Below, in pieces: positions 39,901 through 49,900 of a stretch of 64,000 nt of DNA. The first letter of the stretch is position 1; each line of letters opens with the position of its first letter. Made by a program: the position numbers and the translations under genes. Origin of the DNA: Owenia fusiformis (Eukaryota; Annelida; Polychaeta; Sabellida; Oweniidae); assembly GCA_903813345.2 (NCBI GenBank), contig CAIIXF020000002.1:31304926-31368925 (forward strand), written 5' to 3'. Under the pieces are notes generated by a model, which did not search any database, was not told where the DNA came from, and saw only the letters and a list, made by a program, of their open reading frames with translations.

Positions 39901-42900
39901 ATTTAAAACATATTGCTATTACAGTTTTATATGCACCTAAATTACTGTAAAATCGGCACTAAAATGGCCGCCATTTTTAAATGAGTGGCCATTTTGAAAA
40001 TTGGCTTTCGAGCAGAACTTCTATCCCCATAGGGTATATGTGTACAAAATATGAACAAAATCGGGCCAACGGTATTTGAGTTATTGCCCGGACGGACAGA
40101 CGGACGGACGGACGTCATTTGTTGTTGCTGCATTGGTTTCTTCATTCATTTTCTTCTTTCTTTGTCTTGATTTGATTGCGATGTTACTTATCTTTCTTCA
40201 GGGTCCACAGACTTGAGACTGCGCATAGGTGGGTTAAACGTTTTGATCCGGCCGGAAAACTCTCCCCTTCCCCTTAATGTTGGTCTTATGCTGATTTGTC
40301 ATCTTAGTTTACCCTCTTTGCGGAGAAGATACTGTTTCATATTCATTTGTTAATGTTCTCTTCTCTCATTAATTTTCCAGTCCTTCATGATGATATTCTC
40401 CTGCATATTGTATTTAGTACATATCCATTTATTTCTTGTTATAGCTTTCTTAGTATACGAATTTAGTATGTTGCTCCTGTAGCCTTGACATTGTAGTTTA
40501 TTTCCCAGGCTGGTAACTCTGTTTGTTGCATCTTCCAGTTGACTGCAGATTCTTGAAATCCTTATTATTTGTGATATAAATATTCCATAAGATTGGTTTC
40601 TAGGAATATTTCCAGATAGATCAGGATATGAGACTATTTGGAAATTGAAGTTTTCCCTTTTGTCGTATAGTTTTGTAGTGATTTGTTTATTTACTATTTT
40701 CATTTGTATGTCCAGAAAAGTTGTTTCTGTATCCTTCTCATTTTCCTTGTTTAACACTAGTTCTTCAGGATAGATGTTCTTCATATCAGTCTCCATTTCT
40801 CCGTCGTTGTTTATAGTACATAAATCATCGATGAATCTTGTAGTTTTAGCATATTTTAGTACTTTGGAGTAGTCTTCCCTATACATTTTCTCAATGGCTT
40901 GAAATTCATAACTGTATAAGTATAGGTTTGCCATATATGGCGCCGGATCGATTCCCATCGGTATTCCAATTTTCTGTCTTAGAATTGATTTCCCTGCTTT
41001 AAAGTAGGCTGTATCCACGATGAAATCCACTAGATCATTGCACTCTCCTTTGGTATATGCCTTTTTATTATCCGCCTTTCCACCCCATTTGGCTTCATCT
41101 CCACCTACTGTTATCTTTTGGTTAGTTCCTCCTCTGAAGGCTTTATCTATCACCCATTTCAGTTTTTCCTTTATGTCAGTTAGATTAATCTTTGTGTACA
41201 GACGGAGGCGTTCCCTATATCCCTCCGAACTTCGTTCGATGGGATAATTACTGAAGTGTAGCATTTTTTTTATACTATTTATCATAGCATGGTATTTCTA
41301 TATATTTTAGAGTGACAATATGTTCACTTTTCTGCTTGGTAACCTGACACTGTAACTGAAACTAATACGAACTCACATTATATACTTTACCCAACTTTTA
41401 AGCTGCCCCCCCCTCCCGTAATAGGTATAAACCTGTAATACACATACCCTATCTGTCTTGTGTGGCTGGCCACATATTGGGCAAGGCAATACAGATGTCC
41501 GCATTTTATTCACCACCTTTTCCTTAGCCTCTTTGTATCTCTCCCCTTCTTCTATCTGCAAATACAACACAGATTTGTTTTATATGCCCAGCAAATACAT
41601 TGTACAGAACCATACAAACTTCCAAAAAGTGCAAAGATCCAAAAATATTACAAAAAATGGAATGCAACACAAACCATTAAGAGCATAACGAGCCATACAC
41701 CACTAAAGCAGGGACTTTTGAAGTCATTACAATGCATATAGAGGACAAGGCAAATTCTGCTGACATCAAAATTGTTGTAGATCATAATTAAAACTCAGTA
41801 TTTATGACAATCATCTACATTTATCTCAAACATAGTAGACAAGAGAAAAAATCTACGTATAAGGCCACACACAATTAGTAGGACAGTTCTGATATTAGCA
41901 TTTACTAGGCTATAAGTTAATAATCCAAAGAAACGCTTAGATCTGTCAATACCTGATCCAAACAGCGATTAAGATGTTGTTGGCGTCTCCTTGAATTCCA
42001 ACTTGTGAGATCTTTGTTACAAAACTGGCAGAGAAACAACTGGTTTTCCTCTTTTCTTGGACCTGCAAATCATTTTTGGGAGTTTTTAAAATATATTTGT
42101 GCTCACTAAGTCAGCATGTAATGAAGATAGTTTGCTCAATAATATCATCACAAGGCATTAACATGACAAAATGTCACCACCTAAAACAATTTGGTCAATT
42201 TAAAGCAAGTTGGAAAATACTTTTTGACCTTAAGAAGAACTTCTGAGAACATGTAGATGATTTTGAAAAAAAAATTAGTCAATTTGAAGCAAGTTGAAAA
42301 AAGACCTTTTTGACCTTGAGAAGGTCATTGAAGGTCAAAGGTCAAATCTAAAGTCAGATTTGAACTTCTGAGAACTTGTAAAGTCAAATTTGAACTTCTG
42401 AAAAGATGTAGATGATTTTGAAAAAAAAAATTGGTCAATTTGAAGCAAGTTGAAAACAGACCTTTTTGACCTTTTTTGACCTTGAGAAGGTCATTAAAGG
42501 TCAAATGTCAAATTTAAAGTCAGATATGAATTTCTGAGAACATGTAGATGATTTTGAAAAAAAAATTAGTCAATTTGAAGCAAGTTGAAAAAAGACCTTT
42601 TTGACCTTTTTTGACCTTTTTTGACCTTTAGAAGGTCATTGAAGGTCAAATGTCAAATCTAAAGTCAGAATTTCTGAGAACATGTAGATGATTTTGAAAA
42701 AAAATTCAGTCAATTTGAAGCAAGTTGAAAAAGACCTTTTTGACCTTTTTTGACTTTGAGAAGGTCATTGAAGGTCAAATGTCAAATCTTAAGTCAAATC
42801 TACAGTCAGATTTGAATTTCTGAGAACACGTAGATGATTTTGAAATTTTTTTTTAGTCAATTTGAAGCAAGTTGAAAACAGACCTTTTTGACCTTTTTTG

Positions 42901-44421
42901 ACCTTGAGAAGGTCATTGAAGGTCAAATGTCAAATCTTAAGTCAGATTTGAATTTCTGAGAACACATAGATGATTTTGAAAAACAAATTTAGTCAATTTG
43001 AAGCAAGTTGAAAACAGACCTTTTTGACCTTTTTTGACCTTGAGAAGGTCATTGAAGGTCAAATGTCAAATCTAAAGTCAGATTTGAACTTCTGAGAACA
43101 TGTAGATGATTTAGAAAAAAATTGAAGTCAGTCTAAACAGTATTTGTTAAGTTATATGAAGTTGTAAGAAATTGTTACAGACGCCGGACGCCGGACGCCA
43201 ACCTCCAACCACCAACCGCCGTCGCAAAAAACGGAGACCATAACAATATGTCACCACTTTTGGTGGTGACATAATTAAAATCAAGCCCAAACTCAACGTT
43301 AAAGAAAAACTAATGTGATAGCATAAAACAGTTTGTTTAAATAAGAATTCAAAAATAGGACTGAGGATTGGTTTATTAATATTATGTCAAACGCTTAAAC
43401 AATCCGTTTCCATCTTTAGAGATTAAAGGGGCCAGTGGCTGCAATTATTACAAGACTTGGACTTACTTGTCTTTGTTTCATGTTTAGTATCAAGCTGCAT
43501 GTCCAATTTTGTTCTTCTGAAGTTATCTTGCAGACACTTCAGAATATGATCGCCATGTTCTATGGTGTTGATGTTTTTACCACAAGTAGTACACTGTTTA
43601 GTTACTTCAACTCCCTCAGTTACTTCTTCATGTTTGTCAGAATCATCTTGGGCACCAGCGCCACTTGAAGTCGTGTTGTCATCAAAAGCTTTCATATCAT
43701 CCTCAGCTTCAGTATTGTCAATATCAAGTGTTTCCTTCTTTGACTTATCATCTTTTGATTGCTTGTTTTTCCTTACCTCTGTAGCTCTTTTGTTCGATTT
43801 CCTAATTTTGGGTTTTGAACTGTTCTCTTTTGTTTTGATGTCATTTGACCTAGTTTTATGATCATCCTCCTCCGCTTTACGGTCATTCCCATTCCCATTT
43901 GTTATACTCTTTTTTCCTTTACAATCATTCTCCTTTGTTTTACAATCATTCTCCTTTGTTTTAAAATCAGTCTCCCTTGTTTTACAACCAGTCGCCCTTG
44001 TTTTACAATCAGTCTCCCTTGTTTTAAAATCAGTCTCTCTTGTTTTACAATCAGTCTCCCTTGTTTTACAATCAGTCTCATTTGCTTTACCATCATTAAC
44101 CTTATCATTTGGGCAAATTTCCTGAGATTGAGAAATATCACTCTCATTTTGACAACTTGTATTGGTTGTTCTATTCGTGCCACGTCCTTTTCTCAACCTG
44201 AGTTTGCTTTTTCGAGGAATTTGCTTAAAATCCACGCTGTCATTATGTTCAGTGGTTTGATCACTGAATATACCTTGAAAAAGCTCAAGATGTGAAATTT
44301 TAGCAGATTTTTTCTTATTTAACGTCAACTTTGCATTTTGTACAGCTTTCTTAGCTTTTATTTCTTGTGGACTTTGTCCCGGTTTCACTTTGGGTGATTT
44401 CATCTTTTTATTCAAAATCAT
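29772..44421 (-). CDS. SLX4: SLX4 structure-specific endonuclease scaffold (14 exons, ~2,021 aa)
   Basis: SLX4 is the nuclear scaffold that binds SLX1, XPF-ERCC1 and MUS81-EME1 in crosslink repair and Holliday-junction resolution. Exons: 44421-43467, 42062-41953, 41555-41448, 39252-39125, 38744-38664, 38460-38287, 38034-37941, 37608-37507, 37136-36957, 36242-33311, 32707-32559, 32098-31367, 30992-30819, 29918-29772; total 6,066 nt with every phase agreeing. Evidence: UBZ4-type finger CQFCNKDLTSWNSRRRQQHLNRCLD; a second finger CPICGQPHKTDR/ARKLHLKKC; a UIM-like EEQTQLAIALSVS; the conserved PPSPFTPMPDYDAMATPAVK then REIAKHGVRMLPKKKMIMVL (SAP-like); and the SLX1-binding domain ending EILDEKCITFT with a Lys/Arg-rich tail. 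Unusual: no BTB domain seen, and three in-frame minisatellites. The donor ending the 2.9-kb exon (AAA|gtgatt) is weak and inferred from phase. AATAAA lies at 29701-29706, downstream of the stop. Confidence 0.93.
30282..30756. mobile_element. TA-flanked DNA element (475 bp) in the last SLX4 intron
   Basis: Ends CCGGATTTTCTCGCATATAA and inverse TATATGCGAGAAAATCCGG, flanked by TA. Inside are two copies of a block with GGGCGTATAAG and TGGCCCA and a duplicated aacaaagtaa-gacagaacgatc segment. Tc1/mariner/pogo-like by ends. Confidence 0.7.
31213..31348. mobile_element. Short hairpin-ended repeat in SLX4 intron
   Basis: CAAAGCATTAACAAGCG start, CTGCCATTTATTAAAGACAC middle, GTCACCACTTAGGATGGTGAC hairpin end. 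The hairpin loop differs from other copies while both arms are kept. Confidence 0.55.
31367..32707 (-). CDS. SLX4: SLX4 exons with SAP-like region and a 10-residue repeat
   Basis: Exon 32707-32559 ends TPMPDYDAMATPAVK and exon 32098-31367 begins REIAKHGVRMLPKKKMIMVL followed by KNIYQETHQY. Together they form the conserved block just upstream of the SLX1-binding domain in SLX4 proteins. After it come about 11 copies of a 10-residue repeat of the type KTSSAKPLVA (about 31510-31815), then an acidic Asp/Ser run. The repeat is Lys/Ser/Thr-rich and probably disordered. Confidence 0.9.
33311..36242 (-). CDS. SLX4: 2.9-kb SLX4 exon, mostly disordered, with a 9-residue repeat
   Basis: A single open frame of 977 codons starting EPSHVNTPTGG and highly acidic, rich in Ser/Asn/Asp. 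Around 33735-34060 there are about 12 copies of a 9-residue repeat of the type NESTPNDGP. Near the end is MDVWDDFDDGGGYIDMN, a Trp/Asp motif like the WDD-type segment of SLX4 proteins. No BTB domain is seen here, although vertebrate SLX4 has one between the zinc fingers and the C-terminal part. The open frame reaches a stop at 33303, so the true exon end must lie at or before the gtgatt at 33305-33310. Confidence 0.85.
38860..38979. mobile_element. Short hairpin-ended repeat in SLX4 intron
   Basis: Carries ATGTCACCACCTGCCATTTG near its left edge and the CCACCACTTTTGGTGGTG hairpin at the right. The left boundary is uncertain. Confidence 0.5.
39311..40140. mobile_element. Dispersed repeat (CGCCAAAGCGTAGC family), copy 2, with GGAC microsatellite tail
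   Basis: Opens CAACGGCAAAGCCAAAGCG and shares most of its length with 25961-26440, plus extra AATGGTGGCCATTTT blocks. It ends in a GGACGGAC tract (40088-40115) and GTTGTTGCTGCATTGG. A microsatellite just inside the right end is the same layout seen at 1477-2787 and 42151-43273. Confidence 0.6.
40350..41285 (-). mobile_element. Reverse transcriptase ORF of a Penelope-like retroelement (5'-truncated)
   Basis: A 311-codon open frame with RT palm motifs: IGIPMGIDPAPYMANLYLY (GxPMG), then RFIDDLCTIN, the catalytic D-D pair in an F-I-D-D setting, then TTFLDIQM and TKLYDKRENFNFQIVSYP. The FLDI motif and overall pattern resemble Penelope-like RTs found across animal genomes. The N-terminal part of the RT and any GIY-YIG endonuclease are not visible. 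It lies sense to SLX4, within the intron that splits a zinc finger. Confidence 0.7.
42151..43273. mobile_element. Helentron-like element with internal ~115-130-bp minisatellite
   Basis: Begins CAAGGCATTAACATGACAAA then ATGTCACCACC and ends with the GTCACCACTTTTGGTGGTGAC hairpin and ATAA. About eight tandem units fill it, each with TTGACC runs, GAAGGTCAAATGTCAAATC and TTCTGAGAACATGTAGATGA. A GACGCCGGACGCC microsatellite (about 43170) precedes the hairpin. Its ends match the short copies, so the minisatellite probably expanded inside such an element. It lies in SLX4 intron 1. Confidence 0.6.
43467..44421 (-). CDS. SLX4: SLX4 first coding exon with a 7-residue repeat and a first C2HC finger
   Basis: Starts MILNKKMKSPKVKPG and is Lys-rich. 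About nine copies of a 7-residue repeat (TDCKTRE, with TDFKTRE and NDCKTKE variants) lie at roughly 43910-44085. Near the 3' end CTTCGKNINTIEHGDHILKC makes a C2HC pattern like a UBZ4 finger. It ends at ACAA|gtaagt. The start is the first ATG of the frame; I cannot exclude a further upstream exon. Confidence 0.8.
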
Positions 44422-45069
44422 AAATTAAGCTTGCATTTGTGTTTCAGTACAATACCAATTCATCAAAATTGTAATTATAGTGCAGTAGGTTACATCCATC
44501 TACATAGACCTAAAGAAGTCCAAATTAAAACTGCAGAAGACCAGGAAAAGCTTTAGCAAATAATGAATGTTCTAGCTTTTCTCTATATACGTGAAGAAAT
44601 AACAAAAATAATTCTTGCTGACTCATTGAAAGAATCAATGTTGTCTCTGTATCCATTCACAGTTCATTCAGTTTCAAGATGAATTTTTTTTATTTCAAAT
44701 AAAAATGGCTTCCTGACTCTAGGCCATCATACAATTCTGGTTTTCTATACTAATATTGTTCCTATCATTTCCTTAGTAAGAACACAGAAAATGAGAGTCT
44801 TTAATGGCTATGTCCATCATATCATATATACAACAGTTTCAATAGTAATACTGCAAATTCTATCCAAACTTCTTCATATATAATTTAAATTATAAAAGCA
44901 TGTTATCTTTAAGCAAGTTTTAGGTTTTGTTACGGTATACTGTACTCCTCCCTTCAATTCTTTGAGGTATAAGCCTCTCACTTTACGGCTTCAATATAGT
45001 TGTCTTTTTACAGTTCATTAAATCGTTTCTCAGTTCAATTAAATTTTGGCAATCTTATTCCTATCTGAG
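44422..45069. other. Short intergenic interval between SLX4 and the small membrane-protein gene
   Basis: AT-rich; presumably holds the SLX4 promoter and the 3' UTR of the upstream gene. I recognise no element. Confidence 0.4.
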
Positions 45070-47410
45070 TTACTTCCTCTCAGGTACTGCAGCCATTTCT
45101 GTAGCTTTCATTCTCTTTATTTTCTCGATTTCATGTAAAGCTTCTTGAGAAAGTTTATATCTCTCCATGCTTTCTTCGTGTTTCTTGTTTTGCTCATTTA
45201 TCCATATTAACGTTTTGTTTTCACTAGTATCTTCTATGAATCTGAAAACAAAAAAAACTTTTTCAGAAATTTTAAAATTATAAATCATGCTAAAGTGAGG
45301 TTTCTAAATTCTATTTTCACCTAATGTCTAGCGCCAAAAGTTGAAGAGTGACGAGGACCAAATTGTTCCCTTTCCTGTCCATATATTTGGCATCAAATTG
45401 ATTAAATTCAGTGGAAAATTGAGGAAGTTTATATGGTATAACTGCTTATAGGTTAGCCTGTAATGCCCAACCCGGCGATTGGCAAGCTGTTTTGTACAAT
45501 AATTACTGGTTGAAAAATAAATATTGACTATTAATAAAAAAAAAAGTATAACTGCTCAAAGTCAGGGATGTTTTTGTCAACTTTATCAAAAACTAAGATA
45601 ACCTCTCCCTGGCATGGTGCATTCCAGAAAATGCCATGGAGTTCTACATATGATTAAATAGGCATTGCATTTGATCATATTTGCATCAAGGTAGAATCTG
45701 AGACTAACATTACTTTTATGTTAGTCTCAGGTAGAATTTATGTCACTCTGCGTGACAAACTCGCTGAGACTGACAGATTTATACAACAAAGCTGACGGGG
45801 TGACATGGCGATGGCATCAAGAACAAACATAGGTACACAAAAAGATGAGACAAAATTTGTTTTACATCTATTGAATGTTAATGTAACATTATAGAACAGG
45901 CGCTCTTTCCATCAACAATTAATTGAATATTGATATAGTCTAAGAGAAAGCTTTACAAAAACATGATGTATGATACTGAGTAATATTACAGAACTGTGGG
46001 CGATAAGCTAAAACACACATGCAAAGGAAGAGACCTCAATATAGTACAAACAAGAGATAAGTGCAGTATCTAAGAACATACAAGCAAAGAGCTTAATTTT
46101 GGGATTCAAAAGCAACTGTCCAAAAATTTAGGAAATGGCAAGGAGTTATCAGACTTCAGTTTATAATTCTAGTTTAAATTACAAGTGTAGGATAGAGTGC
46201 TGCTCACTCGATAAAAGGACAGCCGTGGCTAAATGTACTTATGGTTCTAGCAAGGATAAAGATACCAGTTTCTGTCAGATACTGTATATACAGGGAACTG
46301 TTTTCTACCTTTATAAATATCAGGTTACAAGTTAAAAATAGTGAAATTCAACCCCTAAAAAGAATAAGATGGAGAAATTTAACCCCTAAAATACATAATA
46401 AATAGAGCAGATGGAAGAGCATTACAGGCTAGATTTCAGACTCTCCTAGACTTGATGATGATCAGATGATGCTTGCTAAATGTACTTCTTTTGCATGTGG
46501 GTGATAATAGACATAAAGTTGGGGGCATAAAGAATTACAAAACCTATGGAAATTACATGTTGTCGCATATGTAATAAATTCTTACCTCAGTGTATTCAGT
46601 GCTCTATTTTCTCCGTCATAGTAAGTCCAGATATAGTGGAATTTGTGTCCATAATGACAAATAAGAACTTAAAAAATTGATGTGGAATTCACGTGTTAAT
46701 GCCGACTCTTCAAATGTTGAGGTGATTTTGGAGCCAGATTACGCCGCAATGTGGGTTGGCTCCCAGAATGCAACATGACACGTGTCAGCTTTCAAAATGC
46801 CATTCCGCCGTTTTGAAATACGTCACGAATAAATAAGGTTACTTGATGTTGCATTCTGGGAGTCAATCCTCCTTGGATCACAAACATGGCGATTCATGAA
46901 AACATTAGTCCGATTTGGTAGGGATTTATCCATCATTTGCAGGTATGAGGCTTTGGATTCATTTATTGTGCTACTTAAAGTGGATGGGAATTATTTTTCT
47001 ACCACTTGGGAGAGTTTGATACATGAAACTTAGAATTTAGCTCATTGTGACAACTTTTGAGGGTTGAGATTTATTTTTGTCCCCTACTTTACATGTGTTT
47101 TTCAAGGTCATTTCTGGTGTGGGGAAATTGAAATCAAATAAGACCAAAGATGACACAAAAACAACATCAAGGGAACAATGCATGAAGATGATCCCGACGA
47201 AATCAAATGACGCTGATTTCTATAATTATGTCAATAAAAGAATCCTATGGCAAAATTATTTCTAAAAATTAAAATTGAAAAAAATCACTTACATTTTGTA
47301 GTAAAGAGAACCGATGAAATAGCCTATTCCTGCACAAATCATTAGTCTACGAATTTTGTAGTACTTTGTACCTCTAGTAACAATCTTTTTAGGATCAAAT
47401 TCACGGCCCA
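45070..47410 (-). CDS. Small single-pass membrane protein, 96 aa, two exons
   Basis: Exon 1 (47410-47292) starts MGREFDPKKIVTRGTKYYKI and holds a hydrophobic segment RLMICAGIGYFIGSLYY (about residues 22-38). Exon 2 (45241-45070) joins in phase 2 (AT|A) through gtaagt and ttttcag and encodes a charged, probably helical tail ending KRMKATEMAAVPERK and a TAA stop. Total 291 nt. A short basic N-terminus, one membrane helix and a long charged helix suit a small organelle membrane protein, for example in mitochondria, but this is inference and I do not recognise the family. It lies upstream of SLX4 on the same strand with about 650 bp between them; the intron is about 2 kb. Confidence 0.72.
45698..45733. 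repeat. Short perfect hairpin
   Basis: CTGAGACTAACAT and its inverse around a short loop, in the intron of the small membrane-protein gene. The rest of that intron (45242-47291) holds no recognised exon. Confidence 0.6.
46754..46869. repeat. Inverted repeat, probable small foldback MITE
   Basis: GGCTCCCAGAATGCAACATG on the left and GATGTTGCATTCTGGGAGTC on the right, about 65 bp apart. Confidence 0.6.
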
Positions 47411-48269
47411 TAGTGTTGTTTTGACCAAAACGAACAAGCTAAGAAATTTTCTCCATTTATGAAATTTACCGGAAATAAATTTTGATTGGCTCAAAAGTAG
47501 GCGCGAATCTTGAAAATTACAAGGGTAGTAAACGTTGAACTTCGCACACAGGGAAAGCGATGAGCTGATGATGATCCAAGTTACATTTTATGACACTCAT
47601 TCACTTGTTCATCTTAACAGTAGAAACGCCAACGTGCATTGTGAAATTATCATGTCAGATCATTATAATAGCTCACTTGGAGTCGCTTCAAGCATATTTC
47701 GATGAAATCCCGGCTGTTGACTCCCAAAGTCCGATTGAGTAGGCCTAGGTTACGTTTTGAAACTGAGACCCGGCGGAAGCGAGCAGTCCCATTCTTTCAC
47801 CGGTCTTCATCGGACTTTGATGATCCAATCACCATATATCTTCATGGTAACAGCAGGGGGTAGAAACGCGTCCTGAGTATTTTCGTCTCGTACGAACTAC
47901 GAACCGAGATACTGGACGCAGACCTCCATTTTTGATCCAGAGAGAGGTAATGATGTAAGTGTGATTTTACTCGGTAGCCTGTGATCGTTTTACAGTGTTT
48001 CCTTATCTAGATGACAGTCGTTCATCTAGATTATTTGTAATGTGGGGTAAAAGCACGGAAATACTTTGATTTTTTCCCCAGGACACGAATCGAATCAGAT
48101 TTCTTTTTATTTACCATTTTTCATTGACGAGATTTGTAATTTTCTTGTGTATAGAATAAGAATACAGCTTCCAGTCGGCACATTTTAGCTTTGGAATGAT
48201 CGAAAAGAGAAAAAATACGAAATTTAAGAAATACCGGACGAAATGAAAATGTACTGGACGCAAAAAGTT

Positions 48270-49066
48270 AAAAATTGTTTTTAACGCCGTCAAAAAACGA
48301 TTTCATACGCGGTAAAAATTACTTTAACGCCGCCAAAAATTATTTTATACGCCGTCAAAAATATGTTTTATGCGTCAAAAACGATTTTATACGTCCTTAT
48401 TTTTAACCACAGGTAAAAAAGCATTTTGAACGGCGTCAAAAATGATTTTGAACGCGTCAAGAATTGTAATGTGACACGTAAATTATGAACAAACGAACGT
48501 GTATGTTCGAACATGGGCTTCAAGTTGGAAGCCCATGGTTCGACTTACCCGGACTGATTGATATAAATCCAAAACCCTATTTTTCTCTGTTAATGTATGT
48601 CACATTTATCATTTATATTGCCAGACGCATTTGGTTGTATGGAAGACTACAACTGTCCCGGGAATTTGATATACATCAAGTTTTCATTGTTCGTTTTTTC
48701 GCAAATGATTAACAATGTACGTTAGAAGGGATAAAATGAAAAATGGCTGATAGTGAAATTACTAAAATCGGGCAACGGTAAACAACGTACTTGGTGTCAT
48801 CCAGTTGGGTATACAGGGAATAGTTCAAAATATTTTTAACGGCGTTTTGATGGCGTTTTGATGGCGTACAAAGTTGTTTTAACGGCGTTAAAATTATTCT
48901 TTACGGCGTATACAATCGTTTTTGACGCCGTTCAAAATGAATTTTAGCGCCCTACATAATTATTTCTGACGCCGTAAAAATCAATTTTGGCGGCGTACAA
49001 AATCGTTTTTAACGGCGTTAAAAGTAATTCTTTACGGCGTATACAATCGTTTTTACGGCGTTAAAA
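48270..49066. repeat. Two opposed arrays of an ACGGCGT motif
   Basis: 48270-48450 repeats AACGCCGTCAAAAA with spacers of ~20 bp; 48830-49066 repeats the inverse, TTTTAACGGCGTT. Between them (48480-48790) is unrelated sequence. Such opposed subterminal arrays resemble the ends of CACTA-type elements, but I find no terminal CACTA or target duplication. Confidence 0.55.
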
Positions 49067-49770
49067 GTATGACGATACATTGGTCCAAATGGCCAGTCAT
49101 ACTGAACAGAGACCTTCATGCATAGAGCAACAGGACACTATAGGACCCGACAGGACGCCATCGGACCCGCCCGCAGGACTCCATTGGACTCAAGGGAACC
49201 TGTCAGTATAAATGGGTCTTTACGTGTAATTTTAAAATTTTCTCAAGTGTCATTGTGAGCTTGAAGTGATTCATCAATTTCAACATTATCCATTGAGACA
49301 TCAATATTAATCTACATTTTGATCAAGATGCATTTATTAAACTTAATGAGATTGATCTTTTAATAAAGAAAATCACTGCACACCAATGCTATGTTTTGAC
49401 ATTATATCATATTTGTTATAAGAAGCCTGTTTTCAAAAAATGAATCGTCCTTTAGTGTGTGTGTGTGTGTGTAAGCTGAGACCATCATAAACGTGTAGGA
49501 CCTAAGCCATATATGATCAGTACTGTTTTTGACCAAACAGGAAAGGTGATGACGTGCAGTCAGTCATAAAAGTTACACTGTATGTCAACACAAACTACCA
49601 GACATGCATACTGTTTTACTATTTACTTGTATATTTAAAATGTTATTTAAATGGAGTCAAGTTGAGGTTCTTGAAAACAAACATGATCAATCAATGTTCT
49701 TTAAAGTCCATTTGTACTTTTGATCAATCAAATTCATTACAAACTTAATTTGTACTTAGAGTTTATATTA

Positions 49771-49900
49771 TTTACTGGTCGGGATTTAATATGGGTTTTA
49801 TTACGAGGGACAATATGATGTTTACCGAGGGCCCGGAGAGCCAGAGGGAAATATCATATTGTCACGAGGCATAAAGCCATATTTAATTCCGACCAGTAAG
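49771..49900. repeat. 130-bp palindrome
   Basis: TTTACTGGTCGGGATTTAAT on the left and ATTTAATTCCGACCAGTAAG on the right, with inner arms around ATATGAT. A foldback element or its end in the region between the small gene and the GH16 gene (47411-50750), where I otherwise see only a (TG)n tract near 49456 and no coding exon. Confidence 0.65.

Noticed and set aside
41460-41741. Plus-strand open frames opposite an SLX4 exon
   Set aside because: Antisense to the conserved zinc-finger exon and without recognisable features.
43858-44295. Open frames on the plus strand and in a second minus frame over the 21-bp repeat
   Set aside because: Shadows of the SLX4 exon 1 repeat.
46597-46632. Possible extra exon of the small membrane-protein gene (donor gtaag at 46590s)
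   Set aside because: The frame has stops and no good acceptor; exons 47292-47410 and 45070-45241 already join in phase.
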